The notes below the pieces were generated by a model. It was not told the DNA's origin. It saw only the letters and a program-made list of their open reading frames with translations, and did no database searches. From the NCBI GenBank assembly GCA_003501485.1, contig DNPJ01000135.1, forward strand, positions 1-30,187: a stretch of 30,187 bases of DNA, given 5' to 3'. The translations under genes were made by a program, and so were the position numbers. The stretch's first letter is position 1. Every line of letters starts with the position of its first letter. This DNA comes from Bacillota bacterium (lineage in GTDB: Bacteria; Bacillota_I; Bacilli_A; RFN20; CAG-826). Below are positions 9,901-16,653 of the stretch, in pieces.

Positions 9901-10563
9901 AGTATTTTCAAGCATTTCATTATTGCCAAATAATTTTTCTAAAAGTTTTTGATTATCTAAACCAAGGGCTTTTAAAAGAATTGTAACTGGCATCTTCTTT
10001 TGACGGTCGATGCGGACATTAATCAATCCTTTTTGATCGGTTTCAAATTCTAACCAGGATCCTCTTGTTGGAATTAAATCAGCATTAAAAACATAACGAC
10101 CTGATTTATCAAGAGTTTTGCTAATATATGCACCTGGAGAACGAACAATTTGGCTAACAATAACACGTTCAGCACCATTGACAATAAAAGTACCACTATT
10201 GGTCATTAATGGGATATCTCCCATGAAGACGCTATGATCTTTTAAAACACCATTAATAGTATTTCTAAGTCTTAAAACAGCATAGAGTTGTGCTTGATAA
10301 GTGTAACCGTGTGCTTTGCAATCTAAATAATTATGCTTAGGTTCTTTTAATTCGCTTGAGACATATTCGACAAAGACATTGTCATTATAGTTGGCGATTG
10401 GGAAGACCTCTTTCATGACTTCGTCAATGCCTTTCTCAAGGAACCATTGGTAGGAATCTGTTTGGATTTCTACCAAGTTAGGTAATTCCAAATTACCAGA
10501 AATTTTAGAAAAATTGATTCTATTATTTGGTAATAATGGATAATTTTTGTAAGTATTGCTCAT
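6907..10563 (-). CDS. rpoB: RNA polymerase beta subunit
   Basis: 1218 residues. The frame is open six codons further upstream, but that ATG forms part of the ribosome binding site AAAAGGAG, so the start MSNTYKNYPL at 10563 is preferred. The rifampicin pocket is at residues 486-512 (NQLSQVMDQVNPLSEL, then TNKRRISALG). Relative to E. coli, positions S512, Q513, D516, R529 and S531 are kept. Position 526 is Asn (N504 here, codon AAC at 9054-9052), position 514 is Val and position 518 is Val. Downstream, THYGRICPIETPEGQNIGL and the C-terminal RFGEMEVWALEAYGA are well conserved. It is followed 14 bases later by rpoC. The Asn may lower rifampicin sensitivity (see findings). Confidence 0.98.
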   Translation of the reverse strand: MSNTYKNYPLLPNNRINFSKISGNLELPNLVEIQTDSYQWFLEKGIDEVMKEVFPIANYNDNVFVEYVSSELKEPKHNYLDCKAHGYTYQAQLYAVLRLRNTINGVLKDHSVFMGDIPLMTNSGTFIVNGAERVIVSQIVRSPGAYISKTLDKSGRYVFNADLIPTRGSWLEFETDQKGLINVRIDRQKKMPVTILLKALGLDNQKLLEKLFGNNEMLENTIEKDAETDSPQKALVTIFKKIKPGEPITDEGISNFLIQKFFDHRRYDIGSAGRFKCRNKLGIYNRLAGRYLAENLVDENGEILYKKGDYLSKEDVQKLMDAEVFENGAHEKVIKANPALVESLIRTAPKGKGDEKTKNELAQTFSGKVNMIKVYVDDKMDKVENIIGTDLNLTIEWMAFSDIIALFSYLMNIMAGFGDVDDIDNLGNRRIRCVGELVQNQFRLGLSKMVKTVQQKMSITDLDSATVQSLINIKPLTSSIREFFATNQLSQVMDQVNPLSELTNKRRISALGHGGITRERASMAIRDVHPTHYGRICPIETPEGQNIGLISNLASYAKVNKYGFIETPYRIVKKDENGSRVTDETEYLSADMEKDHYIAEDSVHLDENGYIIDKEVIARHNGENVVIDSSLIDYMDVSPKQVVSIASACIPFLENDDAKRALMGANMQRQALPLLRPTAPYVGTGLEYKIAKDAGLAVVAASDGVVKYVDSQVIRVKEGKYVREYKLQKFERSNQGTCINQKAIVKVGDEVKKGQILADGPAMENGDLALGQNVTVAFMTWDGYNYEDAVIMSERLVKDDTYTSIHIEEHILDCRDTKLGPEEITRDIPNVKESAKAFLDANGIVTIGTEVREGDILVGKVTPKGESEQQSPEEKLLMAIFAEKTKDMKDSSLKVPHGGAGIVLDVKVFSLENGDELPHGVKKSVHVFVAQKRKISEGDKMSGRHGNKGVISRILPVEDMPFLADGTPVDIMLNPLGVPSRMNIGQILEMHLGLACKKLGLKVATPVFDGISNEEIFDLMKQAQIAPDGKTILYDGRTGERFDERISVGVMYMIKLVHMVDDKLHARSVGPYSLVTQQPLGGKAQNGGQRFGEMEVWALEAYGAAHTLQEILTIKSDDRVGRRKAYESIIKGLDIPKPSIPEAFNVLIKELKGLCLNVELLDENGTIIDTNAIATEARQEERKINTVIRNLTGAGKHDDDLDSSNASMYDIDEELTIK

Positions 10564-10580
10564 GTAATGGCTCCTTTTCA

Positions 10581-11189
10581 TTAATTCACTTTTGTTGCTT
10601 TCAGGACGTAATATCCTTTGCTTCTCGCTAATATTTCACAATTAGAAAATATTTCTTCTAGATATGCTTTGACGGATAATGCGCCTTGTGCTTTTCGCAC
10701 GACAACATATAGTGAACCGCCATCAATTAAATGAGATTTCGCACCGATGTAAATGGCGTAAGTAACTTTCTTACCAGCCCTTATCGGCGGATTGCTCACA
10801 ATTGAATCATATAATCCTTCAATCTCTACATAGATGTCACTTTGAAGGCAGGTGACTCGTTGGCTTAACGCGAGCTTTTGTGCGTTCTTCTTACATAATG
10901 CAAGAGCGCGCGTATTGACATCTGAACAAGTTACGTTCAATGATGGAGAGAAATAAGCCAAAGTTAAGCCTATTGGGCCTATTCCGCATCCTATGTCAAG
11001 CATCTTTCCCTTAAGGGTTAGAGGAATGAGAGTTTTTAGTAAAATCTCAGTTCCTTTATCTAACCCATTTTTGGAAAAGACACCAATGTCTGATTCCAAT
11101 GTAAATTTTTGATTATTAATTACATAACAAATTTCTCTCGGCTTTGAACCTAAAGAAGTATCGTTAATGTAATAATGTGAATTTGCCAT
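10581..11189 (-). CDS. ybxB: RsmC-like class I methyltransferase (YbxB family)
   Basis: 202 residues with a class I S-adenosylmethionine fold. The AdoMet-binding motif DIGCGIGPIGL is at 65-75 and the N6/N2-guanine-type catalytic motif NPPI at 133-136. The small single-domain form and the position between rplL and rpoB are the same as for B. subtilis ybxB, whose family is related to the 16S rRNA G1207 enzyme RsmC. The rRNA target here is inferred. The N-terminus MANSHYYIND fits family starts, but no Shine-Dalgarno lies upstream of 11189; the gene may be translated weakly or through re-initiation after rplL, 23 bases upstream. Confidence 0.88.
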   Translation of the reverse strand: MANSHYYINDTSLGSKPREICYVINNQKFTLESDIGVFSKNGLDKGTEILLKTLIPLTLKGKMLDIGCGIGPIGLTLAYFSPSLNVTCSDVNTRALALCKKNAQKLALSQRVTCLQSDIYVEIEGLYDSIVSNPPIRAGKKVTYAIYIGAKSHLIDGGSLYVVVRKAQGALSVKAYLEEIFSNCEILARSKGYYVLKATKVN

Positions 11190-11212
11190 TGGAAAATAAA
11201 TTTAAAAGTTGA

Positions 11213-11587
11213 TTATTTAATTTCAACTTCAGCACCAGCTGCAACAAGAGCTTTCTTGTGTTCTTCAGCTTCGACTGGTGAGATGTGTTCTTTGATATTG
11301 CATGGTGCAGTATCAACTAATTTCTTAGCATCCATAAGTCCTAAACCTGTGATGGCTTGAACAGCTTTGATGACTGCAACTTTTGCACCACCAACTGCTT
11401 TGAGGACTAATGAAACTTCGGTTGGTCCAGCTTTGACTTCTTCTTCAGCTGGGGCAGCGGCTACTGCAACTGGGGCAGCGGCTGTAACACCGAATTCTTC
11501 TTCAACTGCTTTAACGAGTTCATTGAGTTCAAGAACAGTCATTTCCTTTAAGGAAGCAATGATTTCTTCTTTTGTTAACTTTGCCAT
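11213..11587 (-). CDS. rplL: 50S ribosomal protein L7/L12
   Basis: 124 residues with the standard architecture. An N-terminal dimerisation helix (about 1-35) leads to an Ala/Pro/Val-rich flexible hinge (about 36-52). The C-terminal factor-binding domain contains GGAKVAVIKAVQAITGLGL. L7/L12 forms the stalk that recruits translational GTPases through L10. The start has TTAGGAGG with ideal spacing. It follows rplJ closely, as expected for an operon that must make several L12 per L10. No anomalies were seen. Confidence 0.98.
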   Translation of the reverse strand: MAKLTKEEIIASLKEMTVLELNELVKAVEEEFGVTAAAPVAVAAAPAEEEVKAGPTEVSLVLKAVGGAKVAVIKAVQAITGLGLMDAKKLVDTAPCNIKEHISPVEAEEHKKALVAAGAEVEIK

Positions 11588-11610
11588 AATATTTTCCTCC
11601 TAATTAGGCA

Positions 11611-12099
11611 TTAATTTTTGCTATCCGCTACTGCTTTGACTGTGCAAGCGAAACTGCGGATAGGTGCTTGCAAGCACGATAAGAACATGGATATTAATCC
11701 TTCGCGGTTTGGTAGTTTTGCAACTTCTTTGACACCATTGCCATCAACAAATTTGCCTTCTACTAATCCTGCTTTGAGAACGAGTTTATCGTTTTTCTTA
11801 GCAAATTTAGCAAGAACTTTTGGCATTCCTGTTGTGTCGCTGGAGAAGACATATGCATTACTGCCAGTGAGGTATTGATCTAATTCTTTATGTCCAAGAT
11901 TATCACTTGCCTTTTGGACAAGAGTATTTTTGTAGACATTGAATGTAGCATCAACCGCTTTTAAAGCCTTTCGAAGTTCACTGATTTGAGCAACTGTAAG
12001 ACCACGATATTCAACAACAACCATTGAAGAACATTCTTCGATTGATTTTGTGATGTGGTTAACAATCGCTTTCTTTGATTCGAGAGTGACTGGATTCAT
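11611..12099 (-). CDS. rplJ: 50S ribosomal protein L10
   Basis: 162 residues with the family signature VVVEYRGLTVAQISELRKAL near residues 27-46 and the helical C-terminus that carries L7/L12 dimers. L10 anchors the stalk to the GTPase-associated centre of 23S rRNA. The start at 12099 follows AAAGGAGGT. The preceding 120 bases hold an L10 leader, so autogenous control by the L10-L12 complex is expected. Confidence 0.97.
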   Translation of the reverse strand: MNPVTLESKKAIVNHITKSIEECSSMVVVEYRGLTVAQISELRKALKAVDATFNVYKNTLVQKASDNLGHKELDQYLTGSNAYVFSSDTTGMPKVLAKFAKKNDKLVLKAGLVEGKFVDGNGVKEVAKLPNREGLISMFLSCLQAPIRSFACTVKAVADSKN

Positions 12100-12134
12100 A
12101 GTTCTACCTCCTTTGTAAATTGTTTTGAGAAACT

Positions 12135-12205
12135 CAATATACTTGGGAATAATTACCTGGGCAACATGATTAAGCCCCGTGGCCGTTGCTGTCTATGGTA
12201 TATTG
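12135..12205 (-). promoter_or_regulatory. L10 leader (autoregulatory RNA before rplJ)
   Basis: The rplA-rplJ gap folds on the minus strand into an outer eight-pair stem, CAATATAC (12205-12198) with GTATATTG (12142-12135). Inside it, GCAAC (12189-12185) pairs with GTTGC (12165-12161). The unpaired segments read GACAGCAAC, GGGGCTTAATC and GTTGCCCAGG, the pattern I know from the ribosomal L10 leader of Firmicutes (kink-turn type). L10-L12 binding would repress rplJ-rplL. Family membership is judged by eye; a covariance search was not run. Confidence 0.75.
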
Positions 12206-12221
12206 TGCTCCTGAGAGTTAA

Positions 12222-12905
12222 TTACATTCCTTCAAATGCGAAGCGAATGCTTGGACCCATTGTTGTGTGAACAACTGCGGTCTTAATGTAAGAACCTTTT
12301 ACTGCGGCTGGACGAACTTTTACAAGTGTACCAGTGAGAGCCACAAGATTCTCAACGAGATCATTTGTGTTAAAGCTGACACGACCGATAGCTAAGTGCA
12401 TATTGGCATCTTTATCTAAACGATATTCAACTTTACCTAATTTGATTTCTTTAATTGCTTTGGCGATATCCATTGTAACTGTGCCTGTCTTTGGGTTTGG
12501 CATCAAGCCTTTTGGACCAAGAAGACGACCCATTTTACCAAGTTCACCCATCATATCTGGTGTGGCGACGATGATATCGAAATCAAACCAATTTTCTTTT
12601 TGGATTTTTTCAAGTAATTCCTTACCTCCGGCAAAATCCGCTCCGGCTGCTTTTGCGTCCTCTACTTTTGATGTAATGGCGCAAATCTTTTTGGTCTTAC
12701 CATTTCCATGTGGAAGAATGAGAGTTCCTCTAATTTGTTGGTCGGCCTTTGTTGTGTCGATGTTCATATTGAATGATACATTGACTGTTGCATCGAACTT
12801 AACTGTTGATGTCTTTTTGACTAATTCACATGCTTCTGCAATTGAATAAACCTTTTTCGCGTCAACGAGTTCAACAACTTTTCTATAATTTTTTGAACGT
12901 TTCAT
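12222..12905 (-). CDS. rplA: 50S ribosomal protein L1
   Basis: 227 residues, the normal size of L1, with conserved LPHGNGKTKKICAI and the LGPKGLMPNPKTGTV signature in the middle. L1 forms the mobile stalk near the exit site and in many bacteria represses its own mRNA. It starts five bases after the rplK stop. The ribosome binding region overlaps the end of rplK and is weak (GAGTAAG), so coupled translation is likely. The RNA before rplK contains a plausible L1 target. Confidence 0.97.
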   Translation of the reverse strand: MKRSKNYRKVVELVDAKKVYSIAEACELVKKTSTVKFDATVNVSFNMNIDTTKADQQIRGTLILPHGNGKTKKICAITSKVEDAKAAGADFAGGKELLEKIQKENWFDFDIIVATPDMMGELGKMGRLLGPKGLMPNPKTGTVTMDIAKAIKEIKLGKVEYRLDKDANMHLAIGRVSFNTNDLVENLVALTGTLVKVRPAAVKGSYIKTAVVHTTMGPSIRFAFEGM

Positions 12906-12910
12906 AAATC

Positions 12911-13321
12911 TTACTCGTCAATCGTGATTCCCATATTACGAGCTGAACCGGCAACAATTTTCATTGCTGCTTCAACATTGTCGCAATTTAAGTCAGGTAA
13001 TTTGTATTCAGCGATTTCTTTAAGTTGTGCTTTGCTGATGTGTCCAACGATAACTTTTGGGTTAGCTGAACCTTTCTTAATACCAGCGGCTTTAAGTAAT
13101 AAGCCTGCAACTGGAGAAGTCTTGATTACGAAGTCGTGTGACTTGTCTTCATAAGCTGTGATGATAACAGGAACGATTTCACCACGACGATCAGCTGTCT
13201 TTGCGTTAAAGTCTGTGCAGAATTTTGGCATGATGACACCGGCTGATGCTAATTTTGGTCCTGGTTTAGCTTCGCCACCAGGGAGTTCCATTTTCACAAC
13301 TTTTGCGATTCTTTTACTCAC
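12911..13321 (-). CDS. rplK: 50S ribosomal protein L11, shortened N-terminal loop
   Basis: 136 residues. The start is GTG at 13321, with AGGAGG nine bases upstream; an ATG six bases upstream is out of frame and closes after four codons. The C-terminal rRNA-binding domain is standard (DLNCDNVEAAMKIVAG, SARNMGITID). In the N-terminal domain the conserved proline segment, PAPPVGPALGQAG in B. subtilis, is replaced by PGPKLASAG: four residues shorter and lacking prolines linked to thiostrepton binding. As I recall them, mycoplasma L11 proteins have a very similar AKPGPALAS segment, so this looks lineage-specific rather than damage. L11 also takes part in RelA signalling and factor binding. Confidence 0.97.
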   Translation of the reverse strand: MSKRIAKVVKMELPGGEAKPGPKLASAGVIMPKFCTDFNAKTADRRGEIVPVIITAYEDKSHDFVIKTSPVAGLLLKAAGIKKGSANPKVIVGHISKAQLKEIAEYKLPDLNCDNVEAAMKIVAGSARNMGITIDE

Positions 13322-13352
13322 GTGACATTTCCTCCTTCATTTTTAGAATTTT

Positions 13353-13401
13353 GTCCGTGCTCGTGGTAACTGGACTAAATCGATTGTCCTCCCACAAGAC
13401 G
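13353..13401 (-). promoter_or_regulatory. Leader hairpin before rplK, probable L1 binding site
   Basis: On the minus strand CTTGTGG (13398-13392) pairs with CCACGAG (13366-13360). A GA / AGTTA internal loop then leads into GGAC (13389-13386) pairing with GTCC (13375-13372). The helix-asymmetric loop-helix layout and the GTGGGAGG and AGTTACCAC strands resemble L1 regulatory sites upstream of rplK-rplA in other bacteria. The hairpin is visible directly; the ligand is inferred. The remaining leader up to about 13450 shows no other strong structure. Confidence 0.6.
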
Positions 13402-13452
13402 ATATTACACACGTGCCTATGCGCTCTCATCACAAGGCAATATGCGTATTTG

Positions 13453-13481
13453 ATTTTATCAAATTATTATTTTCAATACAA
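13453..13481 (-). promoter_or_regulatory. Promoter of the rplK-rpoC unit
   Basis: TTGTAT (13481-13476) and TAAAAT (13458-13453) are 17 bp apart on the minus strand, immediately downstream of the ATPase terminator. The transcript would have a leader of about 125 nt. Confidence 0.65.
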
Positions 13482-13482
13482 C

Positions 13483-13509
13483 AAAAAAATGGGCTTTAAC
13501 TACCCATTT
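13483..13509 (-). terminator. Terminator of the metal ATPase gene
   Basis: AAATGGG (13509-13503) pairs with CCCATTT (13493-13487) around a nine-base loop, ending in a run of seven T on the minus strand, about 25 bases after the ATPase stop codon. Confidence 0.85.
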
Positions 13510-13514
13510 AATTG

Positions 13515-13532
13515 TAAAACATATATGTTTTA
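13515..13532. repeat. 18-bp perfect palindrome after the ATPase gene
   Basis: TAAAACATATATGTTTTA is its own reverse complement. It lies between the ATPase stop codon and the terminator stem. It could be a protein-binding site or a 3' mRNA hairpin; nothing in the window identifies a partner. Confidence 0.6.
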
Positions 13533-13533
13533 A

Positions 13534-15717
13534 CTACTTAATTTTTCGATAAATTAATAGCAAAGAGTTAAGAGTCATCAACACTGTTAGACCGGTATCC
13601 GCTAGCATGGCAATCATCATAGCGTGCTGACCTAAAACACCGGCAATAAGTAGGCCAATAACCGTCGCTTTAACAACCAAAGAGAATATGATATTAAACC
13701 ATGCAATAAAACGTGTTTTCTTAGAAATTCTAATAGCGTCATAAATCTTCAATGGATGGTCTTGCATAATAACAACATCAGCATTTTCTACCGCTACATC
13801 AGAGCCGATACCACCCATTGCAAAACCTATGTCAGCGCGAATAATTGAAGGTGTGTCATTAATCCCATCGCCAGCAAAAGCAACCAATTTTTTATCTTTC
13901 TTGTTTGTTATTGCTTCTTCAACATATTTTGTTTTATCTTGAGGTAACAATTTAGCGTGATATTCTTTAATTCCAACTTGTTCGGAAACATATTTAACTG
14001 TAGCTAATTTATCGCCAGAAAGTAGAATGGTTTTTATTCCTAATTCATCGAGTTTTTTAATGAGTTGTTTTGCTTTATCTCTTATAACATCTTGAAGAAC
14101 AATATAACCAATAAATTCTCCATCTTTTGCAACATAAATAACCGTTCCAGCAGCATCTATTTCTTGCACATTAACATTATATTTTTGAAGCAATTCAACA
14201 TTGCCCGCTAAAATGATATGCCCATTATCGTTTGTCTTTGTACCAAGTCCGGCAATTTCTTCATAATCTTCTTGTCTAAGAGCAAGTTCGCTCACATTTT
14301 GATGAAGAGTTATTGCCTTAGCAATTGGATGATTGGATCTAGATTCAGCAGCCAATAAACTATTCATCAATTCTTCTTCACTTACTCCATTTGGGACTAC
14401 TTGTTTAACAACAAAATTTCCATATGTTAATGTACCTGTTTTATCAATAAATAATGTGCCAATTTTGCTTAATGAATCTAAGTAATTTGCGCCTTTTATA
14501 ACTACGCCTCTTTTACTTGCAAGACCAATGCCAGCAAAAAACGCTAACGGAACCGAAATTACAATAGCACAAGGACATGAAACAACTAAAATTGCAAGAC
14601 CTGTAAACAATGCATCAGACCATTGTTTAGTCACAAAACCGTAAATTACAGCAAATAAAATTCCGATGGCAAAAACCGATGGAGTATAAATTTTAGCGAA
14701 TTTATCGATAAATTTTTCAGCTTTTGATTTTCTTTCACCGCTCGATTGAACTAGTTCAAGAATCTTGGAAATTGTAGAATCAGCAAAAACTTTATTAACG
14801 CGAATTGTGATTGAACCGCTTCTTAGAATAGAACCGCTCATAGCATTATTTCCAATCAAGGCATCAACAGGCATAGGTTCACCAGTCAATGAAGACATAT
14901 CAAGAGTACCTTGCCCATCAATTATTTCACCATCGGCAGGAATAATCTCGCCGATGCGAACAATGATTTTATCCCCTACTTTTAATTCTTCTGGTTTTAC
15001 TTGAACTATTTTGTCGTCACAAACTAAGTTGGCGGTATCGGCTCTTAAGTCAACAGCTTTGCTTATCGCGGCTTTGGATTTGCCTGTAGCAATCGCTTCA
15101 ATAAGCTCGCCAATTTGATACAAAATTACAACCATTGCCCCTTCATGCATCTCAATCATAATCGATGAACTTTCAAGGACGTTAAAATGGGTTAAAAACG
15201 CTAAAACAAAAACACCAACAGAAGATATTGTTAACAATAAATTCATATCGATAGGATTTCTTAAATGAATAATGTTTTGAATAAGCTTCCAAACGATATC
15301 ATAAAGCATCAATATTGCTGATATGATGAAAAGAGAATTAGCTACCCAATTATATGCGTTCCAAACAATATCACTACTTCCTAAAAAATGTTCAAGCAAA
15401 AAACCAATAATAGTTAGAATTGAAGCTAATATAATTCGTGATAAATTAAACACAAATTTTTTAGTAATTATTTTTACTTTTTGTCTAGAACCTTTGTTTT
15501 CTTCTTCAATTCTTAAAGGATCACTTTCCACTTCTTTAATTTTTGCTTTTAATTCATCAAGTGTATATGGATTATCAAGATAATTTATGTAAAGTCTATC
15601 ATTTGCAAAATCAATAGTGGCTTCTTGAATGCGTTCGTCCTTATTAAGATATCTTTCTACTTTCGCAGCGCAATTAGGGCAATCAAATCCAGATATGTGG
15701 TAAATAATCTTTTTCAT
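13534..15717 (-). CDS. cadA: P1B-type heavy-metal ATPase, probably Zn/Cd exporter
   Basis: 727 residues. An N-terminal metal-binding HMA domain has the site DCPNC (C13, C16). It is followed by transmembrane helices, the actuator loop with LTGE (277-280), the transmembrane metal site CPC (381-383), the phosphorylated D425 in DKTGTLT, the HP motif (H463-P464) and the hinge GDGIND (616-621). In the last two helices, K683 and D707 (LADTGLTV) match the conserved Lys and Asp of the ZntA/CadA subgroup, so Zn2+, Cd2+ or Pb2+ export is more likely than copper. The start MKKIIYH at 15717 has GGAGGT five bases upstream; the longer frame to 15738 includes that site. It has its own promoter and terminator and no metalloregulator gene beside it. 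Confidence 0.92.
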   Translation of the reverse strand: MKKIIYHISGFDCPNCAAKVERYLNKDERIQEATIDFANDRLYINYLDNPYTLDELKAKIKEVESDPLRIEEENKGSRQKVKIITKKFVFNLSRIILASILTIIGFLLEHFLGSSDIVWNAYNWVANSLFIISAILMLYDIVWKLIQNIIHLRNPIDMNLLLTISSVGVFVLAFLTHFNVLESSSIMIEMHEGAMVVILYQIGELIEAIATGKSKAAISKAVDLRADTANLVCDDKIVQVKPEELKVGDKIIVRIGEIIPADGEIIDGQGTLDMSSLTGEPMPVDALIGNNAMSGSILRSGSITIRVNKVFADSTISKILELVQSSGERKSKAEKFIDKFAKIYTPSVFAIGILFAVIYGFVTKQWSDALFTGLAILVVSCPCAIVISVPLAFFAGIGLASKRGVVIKGANYLDSLSKIGTLFIDKTGTLTYGNFVVKQVVPNGVSEEELMNSLLAAESRSNHPIAKAITLHQNVSELALRQEDYEEIAGLGTKTNDNGHIILAGNVELLQKYNVNVQEIDAAGTVIYVAKDGEFIGYIVLQDVIRDKAKQLIKKLDELGIKTILLSGDKLATVKYVSEQVGIKEYHAKLLPQDKTKYVEEAITNKKDKKLVAFAGDGINDTPSIIRADIGFAMGGIGSDVAVENADVVIMQDHPLKIYDAIRISKKTRFIAWFNIIFSLVVKATVIGLLIAGVLGQHAMMIAMLADTGLTVLMTLNSLLLIYRKIK

Positions 15718-15740
15718 GTCATACCTCCAAAATCTCAATA

Positions 15741-15769
15741 ATAATATTATTCAATAAGTTTTAATTCAA
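15741..15769 (-). promoter_or_regulatory. Promoter of the metal ATPase gene with overlapping dyad
   Basis: TTGAAT (15769-15764) and TATTAT (15746-15741) are 17 bp apart. A 12-bp perfect dyad AATAATATTATT (15740-15751) covers the -10 box. It could be an operator for a metal sensor encoded elsewhere, but AT-rich dyads also arise by chance. Confidence 0.6.
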
Positions 15770-15780
15770 GAAATACGCTC

Positions 15781-15806
15781 AAAAAAAGCATCTCAATTAG
15801 AGATGC
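15781..15806 (-). terminator. Terminator of the rpmG-secE-nusG operon
   Basis: GCATCTC (15806-15800) pairs with GAGATGC (15794-15788) around a five-base loop and is followed by seven T, nine bases after the nusG stop codon. Confidence 0.93.
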
Positions 15807-15814
15807 AATTTTTA

Positions 15815-16375
15815 CTAGATTCTTTCAATTTCACTGAAGTCAACATCGACTGGAGTAACACGTCCAAAGAACAATGTTTCAACCTTGAATACATGAGTTG
15901 TTTGGTCAATTGCGATAATTTTACCTTCAGTTCCTTCAAGAGGTCCACTGATAACTTTAACGCGATCACCAATGTTATAGTGTTGATACATTGAATCATC
16001 AATCATGTTCATACGTTTAAGAACTGGTTCGATTTCTTCACGTGAAACAGGAGTTGGTTTTTGACCACCACCAGCTGATCCTGTAATACCTGTAACACCC
16101 GGTGTATTACGAACATAATACCAAATCTTATCATCCATAATCATTTCGACGAAAATATAACCAGGATATAAGTTTTTCATTTTTGTTTTTCCAGGTTTTG
16201 GAAGGCCTGTTGATCTATCGATTACTGGAACTTCTTGTTCAGCAACAACGACATTGAAAATTTTATCTTGTAGACCAAGTGTTTCAATACGTCTTTTCAA
16301 ATTTTCAGCAACTTTCTTTTCGTGTTGCGAATATGTGTTAACAATATACCAATGTTTTTCTGCTAAATTTGCCAT
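15815..16375 (-). CDS. nusG: Transcription termination/antitermination protein NusG
   Basis: 186 residues. The N-terminal NGN domain runs from KHWYIVNTYSQHEKKV through the conserved KNLYPGYIFVEM and VRNTPGVTGITG. The C-terminal KOW domain starts at about residue 134 with IGDRVKVISGPLEG. NusG binds the beta' clamp of RNA polymerase and modulates pausing. The start MANLAEK at 16375 has TTAGGAG eight bases upstream; the open frame to 16402 overlaps the end of secE and is not needed. The AGGAG includes the secE TAG. It is the last gene of the operon, followed directly by a terminator. Confidence 0.97.
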   Translation of the reverse strand: MANLAEKHWYIVNTYSQHEKKVAENLKRRIETLGLQDKIFNVVVAEQEVPVIDRSTGLPKPGKTKMKNLYPGYIFVEMIMDDKIWYYVRNTPGVTGITGSAGGGQKPTPVSREEIEPVLKRMNMIDDSMYQHYNIGDRVKVISGPLEGTEGKIIAIDQTTHVFKVETLFFGRVTPVDVDFSEIERI

Positions 16376-16386
16376 AATACCTACTC

Positions 16387-16641
16387 CTAAAAATGTAACC
16401 AATTAAATATATTAATCGCTGCGGATGTTGTTTCCGATGTTTCGCTTTTAAGTCCAGAAAACAAATCCTTTAATTGACCAATAAGTGTTCCAGCAGCCCA
16501 GTCTTCAACAGAAAGAATTAAGGCTGTAAAAGCACAAATGATAATGACAGAAATCAATACAGGAAAAAATTTCTCCTTCTTAGGCCAACGAACGCGTTTG
16601 CCTTCTTTAATTACTTCACTAGTGTATTTTTTTACTCCCAT
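16387..16641 (-). CDS. secE: Preprotein translocase subunit SecE
   Basis: 84 residues. A basic amphipathic N-terminus ending in the conserved KRVRWPKKEK (about 14-24) precedes one transmembrane helix at about 26-44, the single-span layout of Gram-positive SecE. A short tail follows the helix (about 60-84), somewhat longer than in many Firmicutes. SecE clamps SecY in the Sec channel. The start follows AGGAGG, whose AG comes from the rpmG stop TAG. The position between rpmG and nusG is canonical. Confidence 0.94.
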   Translation of the reverse strand: MGVKKYTSEVIKEGKRVRWPKKEKFFPVLISVIIICAFTALILSVEDWAAGTLIGQLKDLFSGLKSETSETTSAAINIFNWLHF

Positions 16642-16653
16642 TTAAGTAACCTC

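Noticed and set aside
12334..12849. 171-residue plus-strand frame
   Set aside because: Antisense to rplA over its whole length, with no initiation signals.
13321..13327. ATG six bases upstream of the rplK GTG as the real start
   Set aside because: It is out of frame, reaches a stop after four codons and lies only about two bases from the Shine-Dalgarno core.
13303..13533. 76-residue plus-strand frame in the rplK leader
   Set aside because: It covers the promoter, leader hairpin, ATPase terminator and the palindrome; no ribosome binding site and no protein-like pattern.
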